Source: an uncultured Sphingorhabdus sp. (GTDB lineage: Bacteria; Pseudomonadota; Alphaproteobacteria; Sphingomonadales; Sphingomonadaceae). From it: a DNA stretch of 64,000 nucleotides. A program made the position numbers and the translations under genes. Positions within the stretch are counted from its first letter, which is position 1, and the number at the start of each line of letters is the position of its first letter. The notes under the pieces are model-generated. The model was not told the DNA's origin and did not search any database. It saw only the letters and a program-made list of their open reading frames with translations. Shown piece after piece: positions 44,272 to 53,050 of the stretch. The stretch spans positions 62,001-126,000 of the forward strand of contig CALMYW010000517.1 of NCBI GenBank assembly GCA_937873665.1, read 5' to 3'.

Positions 44272-44305
44272 TAGGATTTTTCCTAGACAAGTAGGATTTT
44301 TCCTA
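44272..44305. promoter_or_regulatory. Twin operator-like repeats in the S24 repressor promoter
   Basis: The palindrome TAGGATTTTTCCTA (arms TAGGA/TCCTA) occurs twice, at 44272-44285 and 44292-44305, exactly 20 bp apart (about two helical turns). A half-site TCCTA follows at 44316. It lies between the divergent S24 and HTH genes, 17 bp from the former, as expected for an autoregulated repressor. Confidence 0.7.
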
Positions 44306-44387
44306 TCAGCAATGTTCCTATCATGTTCTCATCGATTCGTCGATGCGAGCAACCGGAAAGGGTGGTGCCTGATGGAAAGGAATGGAC

Positions 44388-44597
44388 ATGCACATCAATC
44401 GAAAAATCGAGCGATTCCTGCGGCAACACAATATGGCACCGACCACTTTCGGACGCAGGGTCGCCCGCGACCCCCGGCTGGTGCTCGACATGCGCAACGG
44501 TCGTTGCCTGCGCCCGGCGATGGCGATCAAGGCCGAAGATTTCATGGCCGCCTATGAACGGCACCTCGAACTGCTTGGCGTGCAGGAAGCGGCATGA
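44388..44597 (+). CDS. Small helix-turn-helix-like protein
   Basis: The 69-residue product (MHINRKIERFLRQHNMAPTT start) resembles small sphingomonad proteins with the pattern FL..HNM.PT.FGR.A..DPRLV.DMR.GR, likely a helix-turn-helix DNA-binding fold. The start ATG 44388 lies 7 bp after GGAAAGG; ATG 44382 is too close to that site. Its stop overlaps the start of the following gene (ATGA). It is divergent from the S24 repressor and shares the operator-bearing promoter, a layout like phage repressor/Cro pairs, though the relation is an inference. Confidence 0.7.
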   Translation: MHINRKIERFLRQHNMAPTTFGRRVARDPRLVLDMRNGRCLRPAMAIKAEDFMAAYERHLELLGVQEAA

Positions 44598-44899
44598 ACG
44601 CCGCGCCCAATCCCTGCCCGCTTTCAAGCGCGCTGTTGGCCCTGTTACCCGGCGCCTGCCTGCGCAGTCGCAAGGCGACCGGCTGGCATAGCGCGACATT
44701 TTCGGGGGAGCGTGTGACCGTCTTGCTAGGTTTGGAAAGCGAGCAGCGCCACGAACGAGCCGCGCATTTTGCGCAAGCGCTGCCAGAAACGGAATTCAGC
44801 CTTCGCCGTCAGCTGGTCGCCGACATAATCGTCAGCGATATGTCTGAGTCAGACGACACGCTGTTACTGACTGTTGAGGCCTTGCTGCTCGACGAGTAA
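44594..44899 (+). CDS. Hypothetical protein (101 aa)
   Basis: The product begins MNAAPNPCPLSSALLALLPG and continues with GERVTVLLGLESEQRHERAAHF and a conserved-looking end (RRQLVADIIVSDMSESDDTL, then LTVEALLLDE). It has no signal peptide or membrane segment. Its ATG overlaps the stop of the HTH gene, so the two are co-translated. I do not recognise the family. It converges with the acidic membrane protein gene, whose stop is 3 bp away. Confidence 0.55.
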   Translation: MNAAPNPCPLSSALLALLPGACLRSRKATGWHSATFSGERVTVLLGLESEQRHERAAHFAQALPETEFSLRRQLVADIIVSDMSESDDTLLLTVEALLLDE

Positions 44900-44902
44900 G
44901 AC

Positions 44903-45979
44903 TTAACGCGTGCGCGCGTTCATCCGGTGGAGGGTTTCGAGCGCCGAGCGCAGGGCAGCATCCAGTTCCTCGGACTCGGGACGTTGCGGCACATCCACGG
45001 TCTCCATTGCCACCGGCTCGACAGCGCGCAGCGGCGCCTGTTCGATGGGGACGGGTTCATAGGCGGAGGACGCCTCGATATCCGGGCGGATCGGCTGCAC
45101 GTTCGAGATGTGCAATTCGCTCGCAATGCTCTCGATATGCGCCAGTTGCGCGTCGCGTTCAGCCAGGGCCGATTCAAACCGGCTCACCATATCGTCAAGC
45201 GATGCAATACCAGAAACAGGCTCCGCCACCGGTGTTTCAGTAGTGGCGGGTTCAACAGCGGTCGCCGCTACGGCGGTAGTGGGTTCTTCGATTACGGCCT
45301 CGACTTCGGCAATTTCAATAACCTGTTCCGTCTCGGCTGCCACAGGCTCGACCCATTCAGCCCCCACCTGCTCTACAATGGCTGTTTCGGTTGTCACTTC
45401 GATGGCATCAGCCTCCACCAGGTCGCGGTTGGCCGAAAAAGGACGACGTGGCGGCGCATCGGGATGAGCATCGCCGGAACGCAGCTTGGGCAGGTCTTCG
45501 AGGTCGGTAATGTCTCCAGCACTACGGCGCGCCTCGGCAAAGGTGGCAATGCGGCTACGCAAGCGCGAGATCAGCGATCCGCGAACCGCTTCTTCCGGTT
45601 CATCAATCGAATCTTCAGCGTCCAGCAGGGGCTCGACTTCGGTTTCAGTTGTAGTTTCAACGATTTCCGGACTGTCAAAATCACTCGCATCTTCCGAATC
45701 CGCAATCGCCGTCCACTCGGACGCAGCACCTTTGCGGAGGAACAACACCGTCAGAATGATCAGCGTCAACGCGCCAAAAGCGTATGAGATCAGGGCTCGC
45801 GCGGTATCGCCAAGCGGGGCGGCGGTTGCAGGAATCATCTCCGATACCCCCGTCGATCCGGTCAATGTTTCCCAGATACCGGTCGGCACGAACATCGCGG
45901 CAATGGCTGCAATGGCCGCACCGCCTGTCGCCATGGCGACAGATTTTGTCTGATGATCGAGATTCAGCTTCGACTGCAT
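44903..45979 (-). CDS. Acidic two-helix membrane protein of unknown function
   Basis: The 358-residue product from MQSKLNLDHQTKSVAMATGG has two transmembrane helices (residues about 16-32 and 68-92). A long C-terminal tail is rich in Glu, Ala, Val and Thr (EVTTETAIVEQVGAEWVEP, AEVEAVIEEPTTAVAATA), with a short helical end (LDAALRSALETLHRMNARTR). The tail looks disordered. No enzymatic motif is seen. It ends 3 bp from the convergent unknown gene and starts 48 bp from the end of the glycosyltransferase gene, with the same strand, so the two may form a unit (glycosyltransferase first). Confidence 0.6.
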   Translation of the reverse strand: MQSKLNLDHQTKSVAMATGGAAIAAIAAMFVPTGIWETLTGSTGVSEMIPATAAPLGDTARALISYAFGALTLIILTVLFLRKGAASEWTAIADSEDASDFDSPEIVETTTETEVEPLLDAEDSIDEPEEAVRGSLISRLRSRIATFAEARRSAGDITDLEDLPKLRSGDAHPDAPPRRPFSANRDLVEADAIEVTTETAIVEQVGAEWVEPVAAETEQVIEIAEVEAVIEEPTTAVAATAVEPATTETPVAEPVSGIASLDDMVSRFESALAERDAQLAHIESIASELHISNVQPIRPDIEASSAYEPVPIEQAPLRAVEPVAMETVDVPQRPESEELDAALRSALETLHRMNARTR

Positions 45980-46026
45980 AACTACCCTGTTTCCGTCGGG
46001 CTTTGCGCTGCGGTCAAGCCGCAACT

Positions 46027-47250
46027 TTACCCCTGTTTAGCACGGCCTAACAGGAAATGGTAAACAGGATCGTAACGCATTATGTTCTTCTGCCAGTTGC
46101 GTTCTTGCTCGACAAAGGCGCGCGCTTGGGCCTTGCGATCGGGCCACATCGCCTTGTCAGCGAACAGTGCGTCGATGGCTTTTGCCGCACCTTCCGGATC
46201 ATCGGCGGGAAACAAGGCTCCAGTTACCCCGCCCACGATCAATTCGCGATGCCCACCCACATCAGAGGCAGCAACCAGCCGACCCTGCGCCATCGCTTCC
46301 AATGGTTTCAGAGGGGTCACCAGATCGGTCAGCCGCATCCGCTTGCGCGGATAGGCGAGGACATCGACCAGGCTGTAATAGCGCTCCACCTCTTCATGCG
46401 GGACGCGACCGACGAAATGGATTCGATCGGCGGCTGGCAAAGCCTTTGCCTGCGCGCGCAACGCCTTTTCCATCGGCCCGCCGCCCACCAGCAGCAGATG
46501 CGCGTCCTTTGCAGCACCGTTCAGATGCGCCATTGCAGCAATCAGATCGTCAATGCCCTCATAGTCATAGAAGCTGCCGATATAGCCAATCACATCCTTG
46601 CCGGTCAGCCCAAGCTCCGCCGCCAGCGCCTCGTCGCGCGGCGGTGGATTTCCGAACATGTCCATATCGACCCCATTGGGCGAGACGAAGATCTTGCCTG
46701 CATCGAAACCGCGCGCAACCAGATCTGAGCGCAACCCTTCGCAGATCACCGCCACCTTGTCGGCGCGGGCAACAACATGGTTTTCGAGCGCGCGGGTCAG
46801 GCGATATTTGAGCGAGCCTTCGGTCCCGCTACCATTCCCTACCGCCGCATCCTCCCAGAATGCGCGGATTTCATAGACAAAGGGTAGACCCAGTTTTGTC
46901 GCAGCGCGCGCCGCGGCCAGTCCGTTCAATGCAGGCGAATGGGCATGCACGATGTCGAACGGCCACTCGCGATGAACTTCAATGATACGCTGCTCAAGCG
47001 CACGGATTTCGCGCCACTCCTGCAAGCCAGAGGGCCCCGAAACATGGTGCGGCGTGCGGAAGAAGTGCAACCCTTCGGCTTCCTGCTGCAGCGCATCGGG
47101 CATCTGCCCATGCTGATACTGCCGCACCCCGGTCAACCCGCGCACTTCCCATCCCGCGCCAATCTGCGATTTCAGGATTGCGCGCGTGCGGAAGGTGTAG
47201 CCGCTGTGGAGCGGCAGGCTGTGATCGAGGACGTGCAATATGCGAGGCAT
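46027..47250 (-). CDS. Exosortase A (XrtA)-associated glycosyltransferase, GT4
   Basis: The 407-residue product begins ILHVLDHSLPLHSGYTFRTR, the diagnostic start of the XrtA/PEP-CTERM-associated glycosyltransferase family (TIGR04063 as remembered). It has the GT4 features FVYEIRAFWEDAA, FVSPNGVDMDMFG, IGYIGSFYDYEGIDDL and the nucleotide-sugar site TPLKPLEAMAQGRLVAASDV. It acts in the cytoplasm in exopolysaccharide or glycan assembly that goes with PEP-CTERM protein sorting. The exosortase itself is not in the window. It is divergent from the O-ligase gene, suggesting one locus. Confidence 0.88.
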   Translation of the reverse strand: MPRILHVLDHSLPLHSGYTFRTRAILKSQIGAGWEVRGLTGVRQYQHGQMPDALQQEAEGLHFFRTPHHVSGPSGLQEWREIRALEQRIIEVHREWPFDIVHAHSPALNGLAAARAATKLGLPFVYEIRAFWEDAAVGNGSGTEGSLKYRLTRALENHVVARADKVAVICEGLRSDLVARGFDAGKIFVSPNGVDMDMFGNPPPRDEALAAELGLTGKDVIGYIGSFYDYEGIDDLIAAMAHLNGAAKDAHLLLVGGGPMEKALRAQAKALPAADRIHFVGRVPHEEVERYYSLVDVLAYPRKRMRLTDLVTPLKPLEAMAQGRLVAASDVGGHRELIVGGVTGALFPADDPEGAAKAIDALFADKAMWPDRKAQARAFVEQERNWQKNIMRYDPVYHFLLGRAKQG

Positions 47251-47373
47251 GGTCGCTCCCTAGCCGCAATATATTTAACGCCGCGTCAACCCAAAGCGGC
47301 TAATGCGTTTCGCGAATTTTCATTTTCACGCTATGTCCTGACAGCGAAGGGGCAGGCAGGGACGCAACGCCGC

Positions 47374-47553
47374 ATGATCGACAATCTATCGATATTGCTA
47401 AGCCATAGCCTGCTCTTGCTTGCCTTCTGGTTGCTGACCAAGCGTGACGATCTGGACAGCGAACCCCCACCGGAGCCCGATGCGCAACCGCAGGGTTTCG
47501 GGGTGAACCACCGCAGGCCAAACGCAACGAAAGGTCCGCAACAAGATGCGTGA
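47374..47553 (+). CDS. Small membrane protein upstream of the XrtA O-ligase
   Basis: The 59-residue product (MIDNLSILLSHSLLLLAFWL start) has one hydrophobic helix followed by a basic/acidic and Pro-rich tail (EPPPEPDAQPQGFGV). The stop overlaps the start of the O-ligase gene by eight bases, which suggests translational coupling and a real gene. A longer upstream frame is unsupported. I know of no named family. Confidence 0.5.
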   Translation: MIDNLSILLSHSLLLLAFWLLTKRDDLDSEPPPEPDAQPQGFGVNHRRPNATKGPQQDA

Positions 47554-48919
47554 CCTGTTCTTCGTCGGCTATCTCGGGCTGCTGATGCTGATGGCGTTCA
47601 AGCGGCCATTTCTGTTCACATTGGTCTACGCCTATATCGATATTATCGCGCCGCAGCGGTTGAGCTATTTCCTGCTCAATTCGATTCCGCTCTCGCTGAT
47701 CCTGTTCGCTTTGGCGTTCCTCGGCTTCCTGGTCAGCGATGACAAACGCGACGTGCGGGTTTCGCCGCGCTGGGCGCTGTTGCTCGTGCTGCTCGCCTAT
47801 TGCGGTTATTCAACCACGGTTGCGGTTGAACCCTTGGCTGCGCAGGAAAAATGGAGCTGGGTGTGGAAGGCGCTGGTTTTTGCAGCTTTTCTTCCCCTGT
47901 TGCTCAAGACCAAGCTGCGCATCGAAGCCTTGGCATTAACGCTGGTGCTTTGTGCTTCGGCACTGATCGTCACCGGCGGCATCAAGACGGCGCTTGGCGG
48001 CGGCGGCTATGGCTCGCTCGTCCTGCTGATCAACGACAATTCGGGCTTGTATGAAGGCAGCATCATCAGTTGTGTGGCGATCGCAATCATCCCGCTGATC
48101 GTCTGGCTGGCGCAGCATGGCACGATCTTCAAACCCGACTGGAAGGTGAAGACCTATGCCGCAGCACTCACCGTCGCCGCGCTGCTGATCCCCGTCGGCA
48201 CACAGGCACGCACCGGGCTGGTCTGCATCGCTGTGCTCGCGCTGCTGTTCATCCGACAGACCAAGCGGCGGGTTCTGTATCTTTCAGGCGCGGCACTTGT
48301 TGGACTTGCTGCGATACCCTTCATCCCGTCCGCTTTCTCGGACCGGATGGAAACGATCAAGGACTATAAGACCGACGAATCTGCATCCACGCGGATCGCC
48401 GTGTGGAAATGGACCTGGGAGTTCGTGCAAGAGCATCCCTTTGGCGGCGGCTTTGATGCCTATCGCATCAACAAGATCCGCTATGACCTGCCTGTCGTCG
48501 ACGAAAATGGGTTTGATACCGGTGCGGTCGACCGCAAGGAAATCGTCGACCAGGGCCGCGCCTATCATAGCAGTTACTTCGAAATGCTGGGCGAACAGGG
48601 TTTCCCTGGTCTGATCATATGGCTGCTGATCCATGTCGGCGGGGTGTGGCGGATGGAAATGATCGCCCGCATGTACAAGAAGCGTGACCGGCCCGACGAA
48701 CAATGGGTCGCACCGCTCGCCACTGCGCTGCAAAATGCGCAAATCATCTATCTAGTAGGATCCTTATTCGTCGGCATCGCCTTTCAGCCCTTTGTCTATA
48801 TGCTGGTGGCGATGCAGTTGGGGCTCGACACCTATCTGGCGCGGAGGCGCAACGAAGCGGCGTGGACGCCGATCAGAAAGCAGCGCTTGAAGGCAAAAGA
48901 GATAAGCGCGACGACCTGA
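47546..48919 (+). CDS. Putative O-glycosylation ligase, exosortase A-associated
   Basis: The 457-residue product is a polytopic Wzy/WaaL-type membrane protein. About ten hydrophobic helices are seen, starting LFFVGYLGLLMLMAFKRPFL. A large periplasmic loop holds ASTRIAVWKWTWEFVQEHPF and, further on, RAYHSSYFEMLGEQGFPGLI, the Wzy_C-like region with His and Glu. The N-terminus and layout match the family associated with exosortase A (TIGR03097 as remembered). It would transfer lipid-linked glycans to protein or a polymer in the periplasm. The link to the divergent glycosyltransferase supports an XrtA locus. Confidence 0.85.
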   Translation: MRDLFFVGYLGLLMLMAFKRPFLFTLVYAYIDIIAPQRLSYFLLNSIPLSLILFALAFLGFLVSDDKRDVRVSPRWALLLVLLAYCGYSTTVAVEPLAAQEKWSWVWKALVFAAFLPLLLKTKLRIEALALTLVLCASALIVTGGIKTALGGGGYGSLVLLINDNSGLYEGSIISCVAIAIIPLIVWLAQHGTIFKPDWKVKTYAAALTVAALLIPVGTQARTGLVCIAVLALLFIRQTKRRVLYLSGAALVGLAAIPFIPSAFSDRMETIKDYKTDESASTRIAVWKWTWEFVQEHPFGGGFDAYRINKIRYDLPVVDENGFDTGAVDRKEIVDQGRAYHSSYFEMLGEQGFPGLIIWLLIHVGGVWRMEMIARMYKKRDRPDEQWVAPLATALQNAQIIYLVGSLFVGIAFQPFVYMLVAMQLGLDTYLARRRNEAAWTPIRKQRLKAKEISATT

Positions 48920-48962
48920 CTGGGCCTTGTCGTTGACAAGGTGGGTGGCTAGGGTTGCCTCT

Positions 48963-50135
48963 ATGACTACACCGCTTCCCAAAATCCCCGATGATCCGAT
49001 TGCCGCCATAAATGCACGCATGACACAATATGCCGAAATCGTCACCGATTGGGTGCGTGGGAATATCGCCGAGCTTTCGGTGGCGGTAATAGCAGCGACG
49101 TTAGTCTATGTGGTGCTCAGCTGGCTCAAAAGGCGCGCTGCCAAGATAGCGCGCGACAGCGAAGACCGCTCAGCGATGACTTCGATCATCGCCCGGACTT
49201 TGGCACGAACAGGCAAGTTCTTCCGCATAATGGTCGCGGTCGAACTGGTCAACGGCTATGCCAATGCGCCCGAACAACTGGCGCGCACCATTGATGTGCT
49301 GTTCACTATTGCTGTTGTCTTGCAGGTGGCGATCTGGCTGCGTGAGATCGTCATCGGCCTGATCGAACGCCGCGCCAATGAAAGCGGTAGCGAGCATGAA
49401 ACGCTGCAAAGCGCGATGGTGCTCATTCGTTTGCTGGTCAGTTTTGCAGTCTTCGCCATTGCAGCGATCGTCATCCTCGACAATCTGGGGGTCAATGTCA
49501 CCGGCCTTGTTGCAGGTCTTGGCGTTGGCGGCATCGCCATCGGCCTTGCCGCGCAGGGTATCTTCTCGGATCTATTCGCGGCGATGTCGATCATCTTCGA
49601 CCGACCGTTCAAGCGCGGTGACACCATCACCTATGATACCACGACCGCCCGGGTGGAACGGATCGGGATGAAGAGTACCCGCCTGCGCGCGCTGACCGGT
49701 GAGGAGAAAATCATCTCCAATGCCAAACTTCTCGAAAAGGAAATCACCGACAACACCAAGTCGGTCTATCGCCGCGTCAATTTCCTGATCAGCCTTGTAT
49801 ATCAGACACCCGTCGAAGACGCACAGCGCGTTCCGGTACTTTTACGAGAAATTGTCGAGGCTCAAGGGGCCGAATTTATCCGCGGCGGCTTCCACACATT
49901 CGCGCCAAGCTCGCTCGATTTCCAGTTGGTTTTCGATGTCCAGAGCGAGGATCTGGACGAGGTTTTCCATGTCCGCCATGCCGTTGGCCTGAACATTGTC
50001 CAGCGTTTTGTCGACGAGGGTATCCACTTCGCTTATCCCACCCAAACGACCTTCACGGCAGGACCCGACGGGACGCTGGTGATGCCTTATGCGGAGCGGT
50101 TGCACACGGCCCCTGCGCCGAACAAAAAGGCCTGA
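48963..50135 (+). CDS. MscS-family mechanosensitive ion channel
   Basis: The 390-residue product has three or four N-terminal transmembrane helices. The MscS pore segment VTGLVAGLGVGGIAIGLAAQGIFSDLFAAM near 178-210 has the Gly/Ala packing repeat, and it is followed by IFDRPFKRGDTITYD (beta domain) and a C-terminal alpha-beta domain. It is a large-type MscS channel that releases solutes under osmotic downshock. ATG 48963 was chosen by the N-terminus; the upstream frame is not supported. It follows the O-ligase gene by 43 bp. Confidence 0.9.
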   Translation: MTTPLPKIPDDPIAAINARMTQYAEIVTDWVRGNIAELSVAVIAATLVYVVLSWLKRRAAKIARDSEDRSAMTSIIARTLARTGKFFRIMVAVELVNGYANAPEQLARTIDVLFTIAVVLQVAIWLREIVIGLIERRANESGSEHETLQSAMVLIRLLVSFAVFAIAAIVILDNLGVNVTGLVAGLGVGGIAIGLAAQGIFSDLFAAMSIIFDRPFKRGDTITYDTTTARVERIGMKSTRLRALTGEEKIISNAKLLEKEITDNTKSVYRRVNFLISLVYQTPVEDAQRVPVLLREIVEAQGAEFIRGGFHTFAPSSLDFQLVFDVQSEDLDEVFHVRHAVGLNIVQRFVDEGIHFAYPTQTTFTAGPDGTLVMPYAERLHTAPAPNKKA

Positions 50136-50271
50136 TTCGCACCGCCTGAATGGCTATGCGGTGATATGACGTAGGGTCAGCGCGGCCAAATGGCGCGGCT
50201 CTTGTCAACCGCTCCAGAAAGGCGCAAAACCGCGCGCAATTCGAAAACCATTGCACAAAAAGGAGCAGGAT

Positions 50272-50730
50272 ATGAGCGGAGTAACACCTGCCGAACTCGC
50301 AGGTCGGGTCGGCGAAGTCATCGGCAGTTCGGACTGGATGCTGGTCGATCAGGATATGGTCAACAAATTCGCCGACGCGACCGGCGACCATCAGTTCATC
50401 CACGTCAATGAAGAGATGGCCAAGATGACCCCGTTCGGCGGCACCATCGCGCATGGCTTCCTCTCGCTCTCGCTGCTCCCGGTATTGATGGCGAAATCAA
50501 CCTGCCCCAAGATCGAAGGCGTCAAGATGGGCGTCAACTATGGCGGCAACAAAACCCGCTTCCTCTCGCCCGTCCGCGTCGGCAAGCGCGTGCGCGCGCA
50601 TTTCAAGCTGCTTGAGCTGGAAGAGAAGCGCCCAGGGCAATGGCAGCAGACCATCGAATATACGCTCGAGATCGAAGGCCAGGAAAAGCCCGCCTGCATC
50701 GCCGAGTGGATCACCCAGTTTTTCGTTTAA
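50272..50730 (+). CDS. MaoC-family dehydratase
   Basis: The 152-residue product is a hot-dog-fold protein with the MaoC hydratase motif FADATGDHQFIHVNEEMAKM near 42-61, giving the catalytic Asp and His, and TIAHGFLSLSLLPVLM. It probably hydrates enoyl-CoA thioesters. ATG 50272 lies behind AGGAGCAGGAT. It stands before a thiolase gene, separated by a palindromic repeat, which supports an acyl-CoA role. Confidence 0.9.
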   Translation: MSGVTPAELAGRVGEVIGSSDWMLVDQDMVNKFADATGDHQFIHVNEEMAKMTPFGGTIAHGFLSLSLLPVLMAKSTCPKIEGVKMGVNYGGNKTRFLSPVRVGKRVRAHFKLLELEEKRPGQWQQTIEYTLEIEGQEKPACIAEWITQFFV

Positions 50731-50739
50731 TTGTTTTGC

Positions 50740-50829
50740 CGTCGCCCCTGCGCAGGCAGGGGCCGCAGGAGGTTTCTCCGGCGAATATGGCGTAAACCGA
50801 CACCGGCCCCTGCCTGCGCAGGGGCGACG
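50740..50829. repeat. Palindromic repeat family B, intergenic copy
   Basis: A perfect 26-bp inverted repeat (50740-50765 with 50804-50829; CGTCGCCCCTGCGCAGGCAG start) with a 38-base loop lies between the MaoC gene and the thiolase ribosome site. It matches the copy within lnt (11274-11364). Confidence 0.93.
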
Positions 50830-50852
50830 TGAACGTCGAAAGGAATTCTCCC

Positions 50853-52034
50853 ATGCGTGACGCAGTAATCGTTTCCACCGCCCGCACCCCGCTGACCAAG
50901 GCAGCGCGCGGCGCATTCAACAACACCACCGGCGCGACGCTCGGCGCCTTCTCGATCAAGGCCGCTGTCGAACGTGCCGGCCTCGAAGGCGGCGAAATCG
51001 ACGACGTCGTGATGGGCACCGCCGCCCAGCAGGGTTCGACCGGCGGCAACGTCGCGCGCCTCGCCGCGCTGCGCGCCGGCCTGCCGGTAACTGTCCCTGC
51101 CATGACCATCGACCGTCAGTGCTCGTCCGGCCTTATGACCATTGCGACCGCTGCCAAGCAGATCATCGTCGACAATATGGACATCTGTGTCGCCGGTGGC
51201 CTCGAAAGCATCTCCAAAGTCGTTGGCAGCGGCAAGATGTTTGTCGAGCCCGACCGCGAGCTGCTTGAAATGCACCCGCATATCTACATGCCGATGATCG
51301 GTACCGCCGAAGTCGTCGCCAAGCGCTACAATATCAGCCGCGAATATCAGGACGAATATTCGCTCCAGTCGCAACAACGCACCGCCGCCGCGCAGGCCGC
51401 TGGCAAGTTTGACGATGAAATCATCGCCTGCGCCGCGACCATGGCTGTGGTGAACAAGGAGACCAAGGAAGTCACCTATCAGGAAGTCACCGCCAACAAG
51501 GATGACTGCAACCGTCCCGACACCACGCTCGAAGGGCTTGCCAGCCTGAAGCCGGTGATGGGCGAAGGCCACACCATCACAGCGGGCAATGCCAGCCAGC
51601 TCTCGGACGGTTCGTCGACCTGCGTGCTGATGGAAGCCAAAATTGCCGAAAAGCGCGGTCTTACCCCGCTGGGCCGCTATGTCGGAATGGCGGTTGCGGG
51701 CACCGAGCCTGACGAAATGGGTATTGGCCCGGTTTTCGCGATCCCGAAACTGCTCGAACGCTTCAACCTGAAGATGGACGATATCGGCCTGTGGGAACTG
51801 AACGAAGCCTTTGCCGTGCAGGTGCTTTACTGCCGTGACAAGTTGGGCATTCCTGATGAACTGCTCAATGTCAATGGCGGCTCAATCTCGATCGGCCACC
51901 CCTTCGGCATGACCGGCGCCCGCTGCACCGGCCACGCGCTGATCGAAGGCAAGCGCCGCGGTGCCAAATATGCCGTGGTCACCATGTGCATCGGCGGCGG
52001 CCAGGGTGCTGCCGGCCTGTTCGAGGTCTTCTGA
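50853..52034 (+). CDS. Acetyl-CoA C-acyltransferase (thiolase)
   Basis: The 393-residue product is a complete thiolase: active-site Cys in [14 protein letters not shown] near 89, [16 protein letters not shown], active-site His in [16 protein letters not shown] near 345, and second Cys in [17 protein letters not shown] near 377. It either splits 3-ketoacyl-CoA in beta-oxidation or condenses acetyl-CoA for PHA. ATG 50853 has an AAGGAA ribosome site. The CMD gene overlaps its stop by one base. Confidence 0.93.
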   Translation: MRDAVIVSTARTPLTKAARGAFNNTTGATLGAFSIKAAVERAGLEGGEIDDVVMGTAAQQGSTGGNVARLAALRAGLPVTVPAMTIDRQCSSGLMTIATAAKQIIVDNMDICVAGGLESISKVVGSGKMFVEPDRELLEMHPHIYMPMIGTAEVVAKRYNISREYQDEYSLQSQQRTAAAQAAGKFDDEIIACAATMAVVNKETKEVTYQEVTANKDDCNRPDTTLEGLASLKPVMGEGHTITAGNASQLSDGSSTCVLMEAKIAEKRGLTPLGRYVGMAVAGTEPDEMGIGPVFAIPKLLERFNLKMDDIGLWELNEAFAVQVLYCRDKLGIPDELLNVNGGSISIGHPFGMTGARCTGHALIEGKRRGAKYAVVTMCIGGGQGAAGLFEVF

Positions 52035-52627
52035 TGCGGCTGTCGGCGCCTCGCATCGCCCCCGTCGATCTCGAAAAGATCGATGACGAGCAGCGCGAGG
52101 CGCTGGCCCCCATGGTGGAGGCCGCGAAAGATGTGACCCGTTCCGGCGGGCATATCCTCAATATTTTCCGCACGATGGTGCACGCGCCCAAGGCGCTCAC
52201 CGCCTTCCTCGCATGGGGCGGTTACATATTATCGCGGCGCAACAGCCTGTCTGAGCGTGACCGCGAGCTGGTGATCCTGCGCGTCGGTTATAATTGCAAA
52301 TCAGGCTATGAATTCACCCAGCACACTCGCATCGGGCTTGATGCCGGGCTGACCGAAGCCGAAATCGAAGCGATCAAGGCTGGGCCCGACGATCCATCGT
52401 GGAACGAAGCCGATCGCGCCATGCTGCGCGCAACCGATGATCTCACCCGCGATTTCCACGTCAGCGATGCCAGCTGGGCCGCTTTGTCCTTCTTTAGCGA
52501 CAAGCAGAAGATGGATCTGGTGATGACCGTTGGCCAATACACCCAGGTGTCGATGATGTTGAACAGCTTCGGTGTGCAGCTCGACCCCGGGCAGGAACTT
52601 GATCCGGCGCTTGATCGCCGGAAGTGA
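52034..52627 (+). CDS. Carboxymuconolactone decarboxylase-family protein (no CxxC)
   Basis: The 197-residue product has the CMD/AhpD-like helical fold: LSERDRELVILRVGYNCKSGYEFTQHTRIGLDAGLTEAEI, with DRAMLRATDDL further on. The peroxidase Cys pair is absent; only one Cys (YNCKSGYEF) is present with Ser/Gly where the second would be, so it is unlikely to be a peroxidase of the AhpD type. Function is unknown. Its ATG overlaps the thiolase stop (TGATG). Confidence 0.83.
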   Translation: MRLSAPRIAPVDLEKIDDEQREALAPMVEAAKDVTRSGGHILNIFRTMVHAPKALTAFLAWGGYILSRRNSLSERDRELVILRVGYNCKSGYEFTQHTRIGLDAGLTEAEIEAIKAGPDDPSWNEADRAMLRATDDLTRDFHVSDASWAALSFFSDKQKMDLVMTVGQYTQVSMMLNSFGVQLDPGQELDPALDRRK

Positions 52628-52657
52628 ATCCGAATTTCCAAAACAAGAGAGAGAGGA

Positions 52658-52957
52658 ATGCAAATGGCAGGAATTGGAGTAGTCGCGACCCTGACCGTCG
52701 CAGAAGGCAAGAACGCCGAATTTGAAGCAATCTTCACCGAACTCGCCGCCCAGGTTCGCGCCAACGAACCCGGCAATCTGTTCTACACGCTCACCCGCTC
52801 GCGCGCCAACGGCCAGGTCTACCGCGTCCTAGAAGCCTATGCCGATCAGGCTGCACTCGATGCGCATGGCAAGACCGACTATTTTCGCGCCGCCGGCCCC
52901 AAGCTCGGGCCTTGTCTCGCAGGTGCGCCCGAGATCGAGTATCTCGACGCGGTGTAA
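52658..52957 (+). CDS. Antibiotic biosynthesis monooxygenase (ABM) domain protein
   Basis: The 99-residue product has the ABM ferredoxin-like fold: VVATLTVAEGKNAEFEAIFT, RANEPGNLFYTLTRS and VYRVLEAYADQAALDAHGKT, the conserved His/Asp region. Members act as monooxygenases, isomerases or degraders of reactive aldehydes; no specific role can be given. ATG 52658 or 52664 can start, behind GAGAGAGG. It is the last member of the MaoC-thiolase-CMD-ABM series. Confidence 0.82.
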   Translation: MQMAGIGVVATLTVAEGKNAEFEAIFTELAAQVRANEPGNLFYTLTRSRANGQVYRVLEAYADQAALDAHGKTDYFRAAGPKLGPCLAGAPEIEYLDAV

Positions 52958-53050
52958 TCCGAAGAGACAATTTGTCAAAAGTACGGGTCCGGCTTTACTA
53001 ACCAAAGCCGGGCCTTTAATTTTGCCCAAAATCCCTTGAGAGACTTATAG

